In this document: one piece after another, positions 10,600 through 21,581 of the stretch
Layout of the letters: each line of letters starts with the position of its first letter
Position numbering within the stretch: position 1 is the stretch's first letter
From: Glaciozyma antarctica PI12
Lineage: Eukaryota > Basidiomycota > Microbotryomycetes > Kriegeriales > Camptobasidiaceae
Assembly (NCBI GenBank): GCA_002917775.1
Contig: KZ627155.1
Location: 282,675-346,674, forward strand
DNA: 64,000 nt
Direction: 5' to 3'
The notes under the pieces: model-generated
What the model saw: the letters and a program-made list of their open reading frames with translations, nothing else
Database searches by the model: none
Told to the model about the DNA's origin: nothing
Program-made: the position numbers and the translations under genes

Positions 10600-12697
10600 A
10601 TGGCGACCGCGGAAGCTGTGGAGGGGATCCTCGTATGGCTGGAAGAGCTGCGCTACCCCCAGCTCGCTACCTCGCGCGAGTCCATCGCTGGATTAGTCCG
10701 AGGCGAGTTCGGCGCCTCCCTGCTCTGGTTGTCGCGCCATGCTGTCGGAAGGAGGTCAGTTCGCGCGCTCTGAAGCTCTGGATGTGGCTGATCTATCTGT
10801 AGGGACGCCGCGCATATCAAGCGCGAACTCCACCGACTGCGTGAGGAGGCTCCGGCGAAGCTGTCGGCTCCGCGACGCGAGGAACTGGGTCTCAACGAGT
10901 GGGAACTGGCGCTGAAGGACGCAGCTCGACTACGCAACGAAGAATCAAGGACATCAGACGAAGTCGAGCAATCTTTGGGGGACCTCGAAGGAGCTGGTGC
11001 GTCCTTGCTTGCCTCCAGCGAGCGTGCGGCTGATCTTTCGCGACAGCCGCGAAGAAGGCGAGGCTTCTTCAGGACGTGTTGCATCGACGAATACTCCTTA
11101 GTACTCTCCAGGACTTTGTATCGGAATCGTCGGATCAGAAGCGGCGAATCGACGCTCTCTTCGGACCAGCTAGACCAGCAGATTGTCGACTTCGAGCTCG
11201 CTCTTCAAAAGGTCAGGTCTTTGCGAGGAGCTCGATGCCAGGCAGCTGACTCTTACCAATTAGACTTCGGCATCCGATTATGTTGCGGATGTACTGCATC
11301 TCCTGCGGGAAGCAGCGTCAGGCGAGCAGCCAAAGGGAGCAGCAGCTTCGCCATCATTCCTCGCCGAACTCTCCTCGCTGCTCGAAAAGACCACGTTACT
11401 GCTAAAGTCAGTGTCTGCATGATAATCGCCTCCTACCAGACCTGACTCGATCTGCAGCGACCACGTCGACCGCCACACCATCATCCGACCACCTCCAGTT
11501 GATATTCTCGAGGAGAAACTCTCGGTGAGTGCCTTGCTGCCTCTCGAGACCAATCACTGACAGGTAAATCTCTTTCAGTCCCTTCGAGCGCACGCAATCC
11601 AGCTCGCAGCGACACCGCGGTCGGCTGTTCTTACGGACTCCGCCTCGACTGGGGACGAACGACAGGATCTACTCGCGTGAGCCGGCCCTCTCTCCACTCG
11701 TCAATCTACCGCTGAACCAGCTTATCCTAGACAAATTGCCAACTGCAGATCTCGCCGGCGAGCAATCGAGCTACAAAGCAGTCGACTCGCATCCAGCTCA
11801 CCTTCCTCCTCGACGACTTCGCAGCAAACGGTGGACCACGCCATCGACGCTCTTGTAACTCCTCGCTACTTTTTTTCTCGTGGATGAATCTCACGCCTTT
11901 TTCGCAGAAACTCGAGCAAGTACGAATTCAGGATCTGCTTCAGCTGCGAGCGGACGTTCAAGCTCGCCTCGCCAATCTTTCGACCGAGGTCCGTCCGCCC
12001 TCCTCTCATCATACAGCAGCTCATCTCCTTTACCAGCTCACTCATCAGCCTCTCGCGTCTTTGCTTTCGTCGCTTGACGCTGCGGAAGCAGGTGCTTTCG
12101 CTTCGATGGACGACTCGGAGGCATCTGCGCTGTCGGCGTTCGATGAATTTCGAGCGAGGTCGCAAGACGAAGAAAGTCAGCCCACTCCACATCCTGGAGA
12201 CGACGTCCTCATCCAGGATGCGCGTCGAGGTTAGGTCTCGTTCTCTTTTCGAAGGCTCCTGGCTAACCTACGCGAGCAGCTCTGCGATCCTCCCACCTTC
12301 TCGCAACTTTCGCTTCCACTACTCCACCCGTATCAGCAGCTACGGTGGATGATACTTGCGGTCCGCACTTCTCTCGATCCTTTCGTGAGCCGTCGCTGAT
12401 CGATCTCTCGCAGACGCCATCGCATCAACGCGTTTCGGCCTCGAGGCTCTCCGACCCGCTCTCGAAATGGAGCTCGAGAAGCCTCTTCGTTCGGCTGAGC
12501 TGGAAGAAGCTGTGCGGCAGAGGTAGGACGTCCCCTGTACCGACTTGGAAGCCGAGACTCATCCGCTGAGCAGGCACCTGTTGACGTCTGGGAGCTTGCT
12601 GCCTGGGACGCGAAGCGCAGAGGGGAAGACTTTAGGAGAGAGGTGGAAGAGGCTGGAGCGGGAGCAGGCGAAGGAGCGAGGGAGGGCTGGACGCTAG
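10600..12697 (+). CDS. coiled-coil protein, candidate augmin subunit HAUS5/AugE
   Basis: The N-terminus MATAEAVEGILVWLEELRYP followed by LVRGEFGASLLWLSRHAVGRR resembles the start of HAUS5. In that family a short helical domain precedes long coiled coils, and the protein is part of augmin, which nucleates branching microtubules in the spindle. Many small exons follow with good GT-AG junctions, for example after GRR (about 10754), LEGA, LALQK (11210), LLLK (11406), EEKLS (11527) and near 11680 and 11850. The chain ends GKTLGERWKRLEREQAKERG and a TAG at 12695-12697. Around 11160 the frames for KRRIDAL and DQLDQQIVDFELAL differ by one base. A 52-base GT-AG pair (about 11118-11169) would restore phase, so this may be an intron rather than an error. 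The family assignment is tentative. Confidence 0.5.
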
Positions 12698-12759
12698 AGC
12701 AGGCTCGCACCATCCGGTTCAAACAACATGCTTTTGATTCTGTCGTCCCGCCGATTCCA

Positions 12760-13845
12760 CTACCCCTCTTCTGCGTCTTGCCGTTGAAGCTCCTCTATCA
12801 GCTTCGCACGCTCCTTTGCGCGCAAAAGAGCCAAGACGCGATCCTCCTCCGAATCGACCAGCATCTGCGCGCGTGTATAGGTTAGCGAAGTCTGAACATT
12901 CCTGCAGCGAGAAGGGACTCACGGAAGCTGGAAACGACGACTTGGTCTCGGCCTTTTTTATCTCAGGTTGCTTTCCCAGGACCGCTGGTGGGACTCCGGC
13001 CGCCCACTTGACCTCAACTCCCTCCCACTCGCTCGATCCCCGTCCAATCTCCATCGCCTCCATAAGTCGTACTGCCGCTCGCAAGCTCTTGAAGGCGACG
13101 ACTCCGCTCCCATGCTTCCCTTTCGTAGGGTCCTTGAGGAACTTGCTCGACAGCGCGATCGAATCGACCTCGGGATCCAGCGTCCCCAACAGCGTCCCCA
13201 GCCACGCCCGCACAATCTCCGCACTCTGAAGTGCCGGCCTCAGCGCGCGGGCCCACTTGAGCTTGAGGGTCATATCCAGCGGGCCGAGTTCGACGACTCC
13301 ACTCTGCTCCTCCCGCTGTACCCTCCTTCGCTCGTCCGCTTCCCTTCTCCGCTCATCATCGTCATTCTTCTGCACGACGCCCATCCGACTCTCACGCATC
13401 CTCCTTCCCTCGTCCTTCAGCCGCTCGAGCTCTCCGCGCTTCTCCCGCTCCTTAATATCCTCGTCTCCCTTCGTCTTCTTGAATTCCCGTTCCCGTCTAT
13501 CGAGGTCCTCGGCCATCGCTTTCCGCTTGTTATCTAGTCCGGCGAAACGCAGCTTGCGCGCATTGCGAGCAGCGAGGAGCGCGTCGAACGAGGCGCGTTG
13601 AGTGGGGTCCGAGAGGATGTCGGCGGCGATGCGGAGGTCGTGGAAGAGGGCTGCGGCGAGGGGGTTGTCGGGATTCTGTTTTGGGAGAATGGGTTAGCTG
13701 GTGGGAGGGAGGAGGAGGGAGGTGGACGTACGCGGTCAGGGTGGACTTTGAGAGAGCGCTTGCGGTACGCGGTGGTGATTTCAGAGAGGGTGGCGGTGGG
13801 GGAAACGTCTAGGACTGAGTAGTAGTCCACATCCTCGGTGGCCAT
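12760..13845 (-). CDS. J-domain and RRM protein, DNAJC17/Cwf23 family
   Basis: A spliceosome-associated J protein. Exon 1 (from 13845) encodes DYYSVLDVSPTATLSEITTAYRKRSLKVHPDR, whose HPD motif stimulates HSP70. A GTACGT intron separates it from NPDNPLAAALFHDL and a long charged helix rich in Arg, Glu and Lys. The C-terminal half is an RRM-like fold (VDSIALSSKFLKDP ... GSGVVAFKSLRAAVRLMEA) ending VEVKWAAG. The last exon adds MLVDSEEDRVLALLRAKERA, where the Cwf23/DNAJC17 family has a similar acidic-helical end. The order J domain, coiled coil, RRM is diagnostic. The stop is TAG at 12760-12762, only 62 bases from the convergent neighbour's stop. No frame breaks were seen. Confidence 0.85.
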
Positions 13846-14091
13846 GCTGGGCGAGAGCGAGGAGGTGTTGTGACTTGGGATGGCTGGGAAGGGGAGGGGA
13901 GAGGAAGGGAGGCGGAGCTGGTGGTTGTCGCGGCGCGTGCTGGTGGCGGGTATGCCTCGAGCTTAGCTGCTCAACACCCTTCTGGCAAGCAGTACACACT
14001 CGAATTGAGGGTGAGTTGGAGAAGCGCAAGAAGTGAATCGGCTGGCCGCCTCTCTTCCCTCCGCTCTCAACTCCCCCCAGTCGTTCCCAGC
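13846..14091. promoter_or_regulatory. divergent promoter, DNAJC17-like / MAM33
   Basis: About 245 bases between divergent start codons. It must hold both promoters and leaders. No motif could be named. Confidence 0.45.
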
Positions 14092-15251
14092 ATGCTCAGC
14101 CGAACAGTTCTCCGCGCCAGCAGCCGCTCCCTCCGCACCCTCGCACCTGCTGCCCGCCCTGTCCTCCTCGCGCGCCCCACCCCTCTCACCTTCGCCGCCC
14201 TCCGACCTCTCCGAGCACTTTCCAGCTCCGCCCCTCGTTCCGACGTCTGTGGGTGCTTGCCTTGGTTCGAAGCCTGACTTGAGCTGACGGAGAACATCGT
14301 CACAGCGGCACTCTCGACGAAACTCTCGAAGAAGATCAAGATCAAGTAGGAGAACGCTGAGCCTGGAGAGCCGGACTTCCTCAAGGACTTCAAGGCTGAG
14401 GGCGTGTGGACTGTACGTCGCTTGCTGTGGTGAGGCAGTGGAGGTGCTGACTCAAGCTTCTTGCAGATCACGGACCAGCCTGGAGCCGACGAGGTCGTCC
14501 TCACCCGTGCCTACGACAACGAGAAGTCGGTCCCCTGTCCACCCCCTCCCTCCCAGCAAGCGCTGACAACATTGACCGCACAGCATCCGCATCATCTTCT
14601 CCATCTCGGACCTCGACGCTGAGCAGGAGGGAGAGCCCGAGGCGTTCGATGAGGAGGGAGCCGACCTCGGTTCGGGAGGCGTAGGAGACGAGAGCGTTGG
14701 CGGACCTTCGGATGGAAGCTTCCCCGTCGAGACGACGATTACGATCACCAAACCTGGGCAGGGAGCTTTGACGATCGATGCGTGCGCTCAGGGTGCGTTT
14801 GCGTTGTTGTGAACGCGGGAGGACAGGGAGCTGATGCGTGTTGCGGATTGCAGATGGACTCTTCACGATCGACAACATCTCGTTCTACGAGGATGCTGAG
14901 CTTGCTGTTGGACTCTCGTCCGAGGACGATTGGAAGCGACAGGGACTTTACATCGGCCCCGACGTGCGTTCTCCCCTTCTTTCCTCTGAGCGCAGCCTAA
15001 TCTTTGATTTGTGCGTCTACAGTTTGACAACCTTGACGAGAATGTTCAGGCCGAGTTTGAGGCTTACCTCCGAGGCATCAAGGCATCAACTCTGGCCTTG
15101 CGCTGTTCATTCCCGATATCTGCGAGTATAAGGAGCAGAAGTGAGTCCTACTCGCGGCGCGATGTTGGAAAGAATGTTTGCTGATGCTCATTGTGCTTGC
15201 AGGGAGTACCTCTCATGGCTTAAGAACGTCAAGGGATTCCTCGAGGCTTGA
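14092..15251 (+). CDS. MAM33: mitochondrial p32-family protein MAM33, disrupted in this sequence
   Basis: Homologue of yeast Mam33/human p32 (C1QBP), an acidic trimeric mitochondrial matrix protein linked to translation and respiration. The N-terminus MLSRTVLRASSRSLRTLAPA is an Arg-rich presequence. The core includes EPGEPDFLKDFKAEGVWTI, then DEVVLTRAYDNEKIRIIFSI, a long acidic loop, DGLFTIDNISFYEDAELA and the C-terminal FIPDICEYKEQKEYLSWLKN, ending at TGA 15249-15251. Two lesions are visible. A TAG at 14347-14349 interrupts STKLSKKIKIK and ENAEPG; it could be avoided only by a non-standard GTCTGT donor. GGCATCAA is duplicated in tandem at 15074-15081 and 15082-15089, shifting the frame between EAYLRGI and NSGLALF. 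No intron can repair the second lesion. The rest looks under normal selection, so any loss is recent or is a sequence error. Confidence 0.8.
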
Positions 15252-15904
15252 GGCTGTCTGGAATGAATGATCGCCGCTCTTGAACGTACCTTTCGCCTCT
15301 CTAGCCCTTCTTCCTCGCCTTATCTTTGTTCTCTGTTCACACTCTGCACGTGTCAACTCGTCTCTTTCCCTTCGAAAAGGAGAAGAGAAGCAAGAGTGAT
15401 GGGATGAAGCTCCGAGGAGGTGTTTGATACTTTGGCCCCAAAACCATCCAGGCCGCCGTTTCTCACCGAGATTCCACTCCTCCTCCCCTAACACCCCACA
15501 ACTCGGTACGTCCACCACCGGCTCGACAGAGTACCTGCCTACCGCCTCCGAATTTTCCCCTTCTTTTGGCGCCGGTCGGTCTGGAGGGAGACGCTCGGGA
15601 GGGACTGGAGAGGTGCTGCCGGTTTTTCGTCTCGAGGGAGGGAGGAGGACGAGGAAGACGGTTGGATGGGACAGCACCTTCCCGGCGGTCTTAAGACGGT
15701 GCAGAAGTCTCGGAGGGAACCGTCTGCGTCGTCGACGGTGGCAGCTGGGCGGAATCGGATCAGGCTCTTCCTCGCTCCTCGAACCTATAGCTGACCTCTC
15801 TCGCCCCACAGCAACGTCTTTAAATTCTTTGTGCCTCTGGTTAGAGTACAAGGGCAGACTTGCATCCCACTTCCACACCACCAACAACCTTCACCTAACT
15901 CAAA
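15252..15904. promoter_or_regulatory. upstream region of ribosomal P0 gene
   Basis: 650 bases between the MAM33 stop and the P0 start codon. The last 120 bases, with a run of CACCACCAACAACC and the context CTCAAAATGG around the ATG, look like a short A/C-rich leader typical of highly expressed fungal genes. I see no open frame with domains. Confidence 0.5.
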
Positions 15905-17117
15905 ATGGGACGCACCAAGGATGAGAAGCTCGTCTACTTCGGCAAGCTCAAGGAGCTGATCGAGACCTACCGTGAGTTGATTCTTGCGACGAGGAAGATG
16001 GGGAGGAGCGCGAAGGAGGGACGAGAGGGGAGCTGTTGGGAGGACTCGGGACGGCAAGCTGATGCCTCGCCTTCCAGCCTCGATCTTCATCGTCAACGTC
16101 GACAACGTCGGATCCAACCAGATGCACCAGATCCGTCAGGCTCTCCGCGGAAAGGGAACAATCCTCATGGGAAAGAACACCATGGTTCGCCGTGCGGTTC
16201 GCCTCATCCTCGCCGAGAACCCCCAGTTCGAGCGCTTCCTCCCCCACGTCAAGGGCAACGTTGGATTCGTCTTCACGTCCGGCGACCTCAAGGAGATTCG
16301 CGACATCATCCTCGACAACAAGGTTGCTGCCCCCGCCAAGGCTGGAGCGTACGCCCCCAACGACGTCTGGGTCCCTGGTGGAAACACCGGAATGCCTCCG
16401 GACAAGACCTCCTTCTTCCAGGCGCTCAACATCCCCACCAAGATTGCCCGTGGAACGATTGAGATCGTCTCCGACATTCACCTCGTCGTCGCCGGCAGCC
16501 GTGTCGGATCGTCCGAGGCCGTCCTCCTCAACATGCTCAACATCTCCCCCTTCACCTACGGAATGAAGATCGTTCAGATCTACGACGCTGGACAGGTCTT
16601 CGAGCCCAAGGTCCTCGACATCGAGGAGTCCACCCTCCTTGACCAGTTCATGTCGGGAGTCAAGACCATCGCCGCCATCTCGCTCGCGCTCAACTACCCC
16701 ACGATCGCGTCCGTCGCCCACTCGCTCGTCAACTCGTACAAGAACCTTCTCGCCGTGCGTCCCTCCTTCCCCCTCGTCTTCTCGTGGCTCGACTGACTTG
16801 CGTTCCCTCCTCCAGATCGCTCTTGTCACCGAGGTCACCTTCGAGGGAGCCGAGAAGGCCAAGGCCTACCTCGCGTACGTTCCTCTTTTCCCTGTGTCTC
16901 TCCCGCTCTCGCTCACGTATTCGCTCGCAGCAACCCCGAGGCGTTCGCCGTCGCTGCCGCCCCCGCCGCCACCGAGTCCGCCGCTGCCCCCACCAAGGCT
17001 GAGGAGAAGGTCGAGGAGGCCGAGGAGTCCGATGAGGTGCGTTCCTACGTCCCCTCGTCTTGAGCGTCTCGCTAACGGTTCGCTCGACAGGACCTTGGCT
17101 TCGGACTCTTCGATTGA
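15905..17117 (+). CDS. RPP0: 60S acidic ribosomal protein P0
   Basis: P0 anchors the P1/P2 stalk at the GTPase centre of the large ribosomal subunit and binds 25S rRNA through its L10-like domain. The protein starts [20 protein letters not shown]; a first intron lies near 15970-16078. The body is then one long exon ([26 protein letters not shown], later [12 protein letters not shown] and [11 protein letters not shown]). Further introns follow LLA (about 16755) and KAYLA (about 16874), and one more lies just before the last eight codons. The C-terminal tail is acidic and ends [13 protein letters not shown], the conserved peptide recognised by elongation factors and ribotoxins. The reading frame is intact throughout. 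Codon choice is strongly biased to C-ending codons, as in highly expressed genes. Confidence 0.97.
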
Positions 17118-19250
17118 TCTGTTTTTGGATCGATCGGCGAGTTTTCTGGAGAGGTTCTGTGCCAATCTGGACGGGTGGGAGGAGAGGGAGGTGCGAGGAG
17201 TCGAGGCGCTGGAGGGACCTTTGTTGGTTCGAGGTGGCGCGTCGTCTTTGTCCAATTCGTATCGGAGACCCCTTTCCCCATCTGTCGTTGCGTTTGGCTT
17301 GGTTCTTCTGCTCGTTCTCGCTTGCTGGCGTGTGCTGCTTCGTTGTTCATGCGTCTTGGCGAGTTGGCGCACGTGGTGGACGTTGCTGAGGAGCCGGGGG
17401 CGTCGAGCTCTCCCCGTCGCAGGCAAGCTCGAGCAGCTCTTCGCTGCAAGGCTCTTCACGTGCGTGGCGCTCGAACGCCGCTTCATCAACCGCATCGAAA
17501 AGTATCTCTAGCATCGCAGCTATCCGCCGCGATAGCGACTCGCGATTGCAGCGCGGAGGTGATCTTCTAGGCGAGTTCGCTACGTGCGGTTTAGAATTGG
17601 CGAAGCCGCGACACGAAAGCTGCAGCATCGCTGTTGACCATCAGCAGTAGGCGGAATCGACCGCGGCGAGTTGGGATTCTCGACACGCTATCGCTGCGAG
17701 ATTCTCCCCTTCCAGCTTCGCTCCGCAGGTTCGTTCGGGTTGAGATAGATGGCTGGCTTCTCGCTGCAGTTGTCCTTTTCGCTGAGTATCTTAAAGCTGG
17801 ACCCGTCGCTGCGCAGGCTTTGGAGAAAGGGAACGCGGTGGAGGAAGGATTCTGCGAAGTTGCGAACTCGCGCTTGAACGTGCGTTCTCCCCGACTTCGC
17901 CCACGTCTCTCCCTCTCCCTCGAGGGCCCCCAAAAAGGAATTATCTGCCCGCGCGAAGCTTGGTAGAAGCACTCGAGCCGAAGCATGTTAAGCCGGCCAA
18001 CGAAAGAGTCTCCCAAACTGCGGAGACCGTTCGCACGCTGGCTTCGCTCTCCCATCGATGTTCACCTGGTATTTCGCCCCAACACTTAGCAGGTCGTACG
18101 GCTACAATTTAAAGAGCGTACTTGCGAAGGCGTTCACCTCGTCGGCAGGGTGCGATCCTCCGTTCTCGGGCGTTTGCAGGCCCGCATTGTTGCTGCCTCG
18201 TTCGCGTCCTTTGCTGGCGCCACGTCTGGCTCGTTCGAGTCGATAACTGACGCGGGCACATGTCCCACTCGTTCTCGCCTCGCGTTCCCTTGCGAAGCGC
18301 GGTCGGACTCGAGCAAATCCATGCTGTAAAGCTCGGTCATGTCGCTACCTCGCTAATTCGTCCTTGACCAAGCGCGAGGTACTTGTGCGAGCCTTGCTAA
18401 TGGGAAAGACCAGATGCAGCATTCAATACCGGAAGTCCGTCTGCTTTGGGACAAAGAAGATGGATTAGACAAGATTAGAGCCTCGCTGTCTTCATTCCTC
18501 GCAGAATCGCACGGGTCGCACGCCGCTAGCGCTATCGCGGTGGACCCTGATCTGGTGTCATTCCGAAGAGAGGGAGACCGACAGCTGAGGCAGTGTTTGC
18601 GAAGGAATCGTCCCGCAATCGTTGTCGGGGCTGCTTCATCCCTGGGAGTTGTAACTTGTTCCACACCTCGACAACCAGACACCACCTTGTCGCCCCTTTC
18701 TCTCCGCGACAGGTCAACCCAGGATGCAAATAGCGCGGGGAGGCCTGTTCTGGACGCTGTTTAATTGCTATTTGTCACGACGGAGGCCGAAGGCGCGAGA
18801 AAGGATGAGGGCCAGGGGGTTCGGGGGTAACTCCAAATTTGGGTCTCTTGCTGGCACCTGCGAGGGGTGTGGTGTGGCGAGGGGTGGAAAGGAAAGTATC
18901 CTGGAGGAAAAGGAAGGGAATGCCCTGCGATAGAAACGAGGGAGACTAGCTACAGTCTATTTTGAGCTGGCTGAGATCTGAGAGCGCCGGAGTCGACCGG
19001 TTCTGGGGCCTCGTTCGCTCGCTCTTCCTCCTCACCTTTCTTTCCTTCGACGCCACCGTCGCTGTCGCCTTCCCGCTGTCCCCCACCCCCGCCTTCAAGA
19101 TAGTGGTGAGTGTACAATCACCACGCGCAATCTGGGTTGGACTAGCGAAGGAAACTGGGCGGGCCACGCTGACCTCGAAATAAGGCCCAGGAACTTCCCT
19201 CCGACCTTGGCGATCAAGCTACCCTCCTCCGCGCAAGAGCGCGCCCTCCT
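17118..19250. other. 2.1 kb gene-poor region
   Basis: No supportable gene. GC content drops compared with flanking coding DNA, and open frames on both strands are short, domain-free and lack the donor and branch signals used by real genes here. The left end holds the P0 3' flank and the right end the promoter of the membrane protein at 19251. I checked for tRNA boxes, snRNA-like pairs and transposon ends by eye and found none convincing. Confidence 0.5.
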
Positions 19251-21446
19251 ATGCGCCCCCGCCCACCTTCCCTATCCCTCGACCCTCACCCCGCCTTTGG
19301 ACAGGACGCCAGTGCCAGTGCGACGAGGAGGCCATCGAGATCAGACTCGGACGGAAGCAGCGTGGCGAGTACGTCGACCCTTCCTCCACTCCGGCGGCCA
19401 CGAGCACAGTCGAGGAGGCGGGGATCTGGTGAGAGCGTACGGGGCACGAGTGGAACAGACTGCTGGTGCGGGGGGAGGGGTAGTCGAACGGCGGGCGGAC
19501 TCGTCACGCTCGGGACGGCGGTGTCAGTGCTGGCTGCCTTTCCTCTCGCCTCAGCATCTCCAGTCGTCGCTCAACACATCGCCTTTCCGCCTGTACCCGT
19601 CCACTCCGATCCCTCCAACTCCTCACCTCGCGCGACCGCCTCGCCGTCGCATCTCCTCAATCTCCCAACCCCACTCGCACCCACTCCTCCACCTGCCCGA
19701 CCCTCCACAACCAACCCCTCTCTCGCCCCCTCTCCTTTACAAGTCGACAGACGGGGAATCGCTCGCCTCGAAGAGATCGGCGGGTGGTGGCTCGACAGCA
19801 CCGCTTGGTCTCTCAACGGTCGTAGCGGCGGTTTCGCAACGGCCACCAGCTCTCCCTTTGTCGACGACGAGGACGCGGAGGAGAAGGTCTTTGGCGTCAT
19901 TGCTACGACCACGCACGATGCGTACAAGACCGCCACCATCCTCGCCGACAACACGGCCGCCGAGACCGCCTCCAACATCTCCCTTCCTCGGGGCTGGGAA
20001 CCTCGATCCCGCTCCACCGCGTTCTACGCCATTCCTGTCATTATCGCGATGAGCGTAATCGTTTCTATCATGACGGCCGGAGCCATCGTCGGGACCGTCA
20101 TCTGGCGGAGGAAGGCGCGGAGAGGGAATGCGGGTGGGCGGGCGGGAGACGCGGAGAAGGGCAGGAGAAGGAGGAAGAAGGCAGCTGCGGCAAAGGAGGG
20201 AGCGATTGATGGGATGGTCAAGAAGATTGCGAGAAAGATGGGCAAGGGGAAGAAGAACGGGAGGAACGGGAGTGATGCGGGAGGGAGTGGCAACGGGAGC
20301 GTGGCGGGCAGGGCAGCTGGAGTCGAGGATCGGTCGGTTGGTCGACTTCGACAGCGTCGAGTGCGTCGACTGAGCAGCGTCAACGCGGCAGATCGGGACC
20401 AGGACGACGAGGGCGCTCCTCTCACTCGCACTGGCTCCTCCCTGGCCGACGCACCCCACAACACCCTCACCTCCCGTCTCGCCGTTCGTCTCCGCACCAG
20501 CGTCACTCGAGCTCCTCCTTCTCCACCGCCGAACCCCTCCGTCGTCTTCTCTCGCGACGTTCGTCGAACCCGCACCCAGTCAACCGCCTCCTCCGCCGCG
20601 CCCAGTCGAACCCCCTCCCTCGCCCTCAGCCGGACTTCCTCCCGCGCCAGCGTCAACAGTCGGCGTACGCTCCCCGAAATCGAAGCGCCGTCGACGCTGG
20701 GCCAACCTGCCGACCCTCCGTCGACATCGTCGATCCCTCTCGCCTCCCCAGCCCCTTCCTCCTCGACCGAATTCGGCCTTCTATTCCCTTCCACCATCCC
20801 CGTCCTCGGACCTCCCGCCTACCGCCCCAACTCTTCGACGATTCAAAGCACCTCTCGACTTACCCAGTCGATCCTCCCACCGGTCGTCGTCGTCACTCCA
20901 GAGGAAGTCGAAGACGACGTTGCAGCTTCAGACGATGAGAACGCCACGCACTGGCCTAATGAGAAGCCTCAACGTCGTCCTCGACCTTCCCCCTCCTCCC
21001 CCACCCCTCCTCCCTCACCTCCACCCCTCCCCACCGCCGACGACGAACCCCCTATCGATCGATCAGCCTTCTCCGCCCACCTTGCAACGGACGACAAAAC
21101 CGTACTAGCCCGCCTTCGCGCCGCAGCCGCCTCTACCTCCTCGAGCAGCGCAGCCATGGCATCCGCCTCGGCGCCTCCTCTCGGCGAAACCGAGGTCGAC
21201 GAAGATGGCTTCGAAATCTTCGTCGAGGAGCCGGTGGAGGAGCCGAAGGCGTTTGGACTGCCGGAACCGCCGAGGGCGGTCGAGACGAGCTTTGAGTATG
21301 CGTCGCCGGAGGGGAGGGTGCCGGGGTATAGACCTAGGAGGGAGGTGATGGCTACTGCTTCGGCGCCGCCGGCAGAGTGGGAGGAGAGTGATGATGAGCT
21401 GGAGTATGTTGTGGAGGGGGAGAAGATGGAGCATGGAGTCGTGTAG
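19251..21446 (+). CDS. uncharacterised membrane protein with disordered cytosolic tail
   Basis: A single uninterrupted frame of 731 codons, unusual in this intron-dense window. Residues 1-85 are Ser/Arg-rich. A hydrophobic stretch (LVTLGTAVSVLAAFPLASA, about 83-101) ends in an SAS-P pattern like a signal cleavage site but lies far from the N-terminus. A Pro/Ser/Thr-rich, probably extracytoplasmic part follows, then a clear transmembrane helix (YAIPVIIAMSVIVSIMTAGA, about 263-285) ending in WRRKARR. The rest is a basic then acidic, Ser/Pro-rich tail with many possible phosphosites. The layout suggests a single-pass surface sensor or mucin-like protein, but no catalytic or named domain is present. 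I do not recognise a family. Confidence 0.65.
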   Translation: MRPRPPSLSLDPHPAFGQDASASATRRPSRSDSDGSSVASTSTLPPLRRPRAQSRRRGSGESVRGTSGTDCWCGGRGSRTAGGLVTLGTAVSVLAAFPLASASPVVAQHIAFPPVPVHSDPSNSSPRATASPSHLLNLPTPLAPTPPPARPSTTNPSLAPSPLQVDRRGIARLEEIGGWWLDSTAWSLNGRSGGFATATSSPFVDDEDAEEKVFGVIATTTHDAYKTATILADNTAAETASNISLPRGWEPRSRSTAFYAIPVIIAMSVIVSIMTAGAIVGTVIWRRKARRGNAGGRAGDAEKGRRRRKKAAAAKEGAIDGMVKKIARKMGKGKKNGRNGSDAGGSGNGSVAGRAAGVEDRSVGRLRQRRVRRLSSVNAADRDQDDEGAPLTRTGSSLADAPHNTLTSRLAVRLRTSVTRAPPSPPPNPSVVFSRDVRRTRTQSTASSAAPSRTPSLALSRTSSRASVNSRRTLPEIEAPSTLGQPADPPSTSSIPLASPAPSSSTEFGLLFPSTIPVLGPPAYRPNSSTIQSTSRLTQSILPPVVVVTPEEVEDDVAASDDENATHWPNEKPQRRPRPSPSSPTPPPSPPPLPTADDEPPIDRSAFSAHLATDDKTVLARLRAAAASTSSSSAAMASASAPPLGETEVDEDGFEIFVEEPVEEPKAFGLPEPPRAVETSFEYASPEGRVPGYRPRREVMATASAPPAEWEESDDELEYVVEGEKMEHGVV

Positions 21447-21581
21447 ATGGTGTTGTTGGAGGCCAAAATTTATGTTGGGTTTATAGAACGTCGCTCGTTG
21501 GGGAGGCTTTATCTCGCTGCTGCTCGTATAGATGTGGCACTGCTTGCATAGCTATGAATCTGGTGGAGGAATGAGGAGGCA

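Noticed and set aside
15948-16862. 304-codon open frame on the minus strand opposite ribosomal P0
   Set aside because: It is a shadow of the strongly biased P0 codons (mirror of C-ending codons); no domain and no splice context.
18414-18764. 116-codon frame in the gene-poor gap
   Set aside because: No domain, no intron signals, composition like non-coding DNA.
18962-19183. Small frame with a signal-peptide-like start upstream of the membrane protein gene
   Set aside because: The hydrophobic run is followed by unrelated sequence, and no splice path joins it to the 19251 frame.
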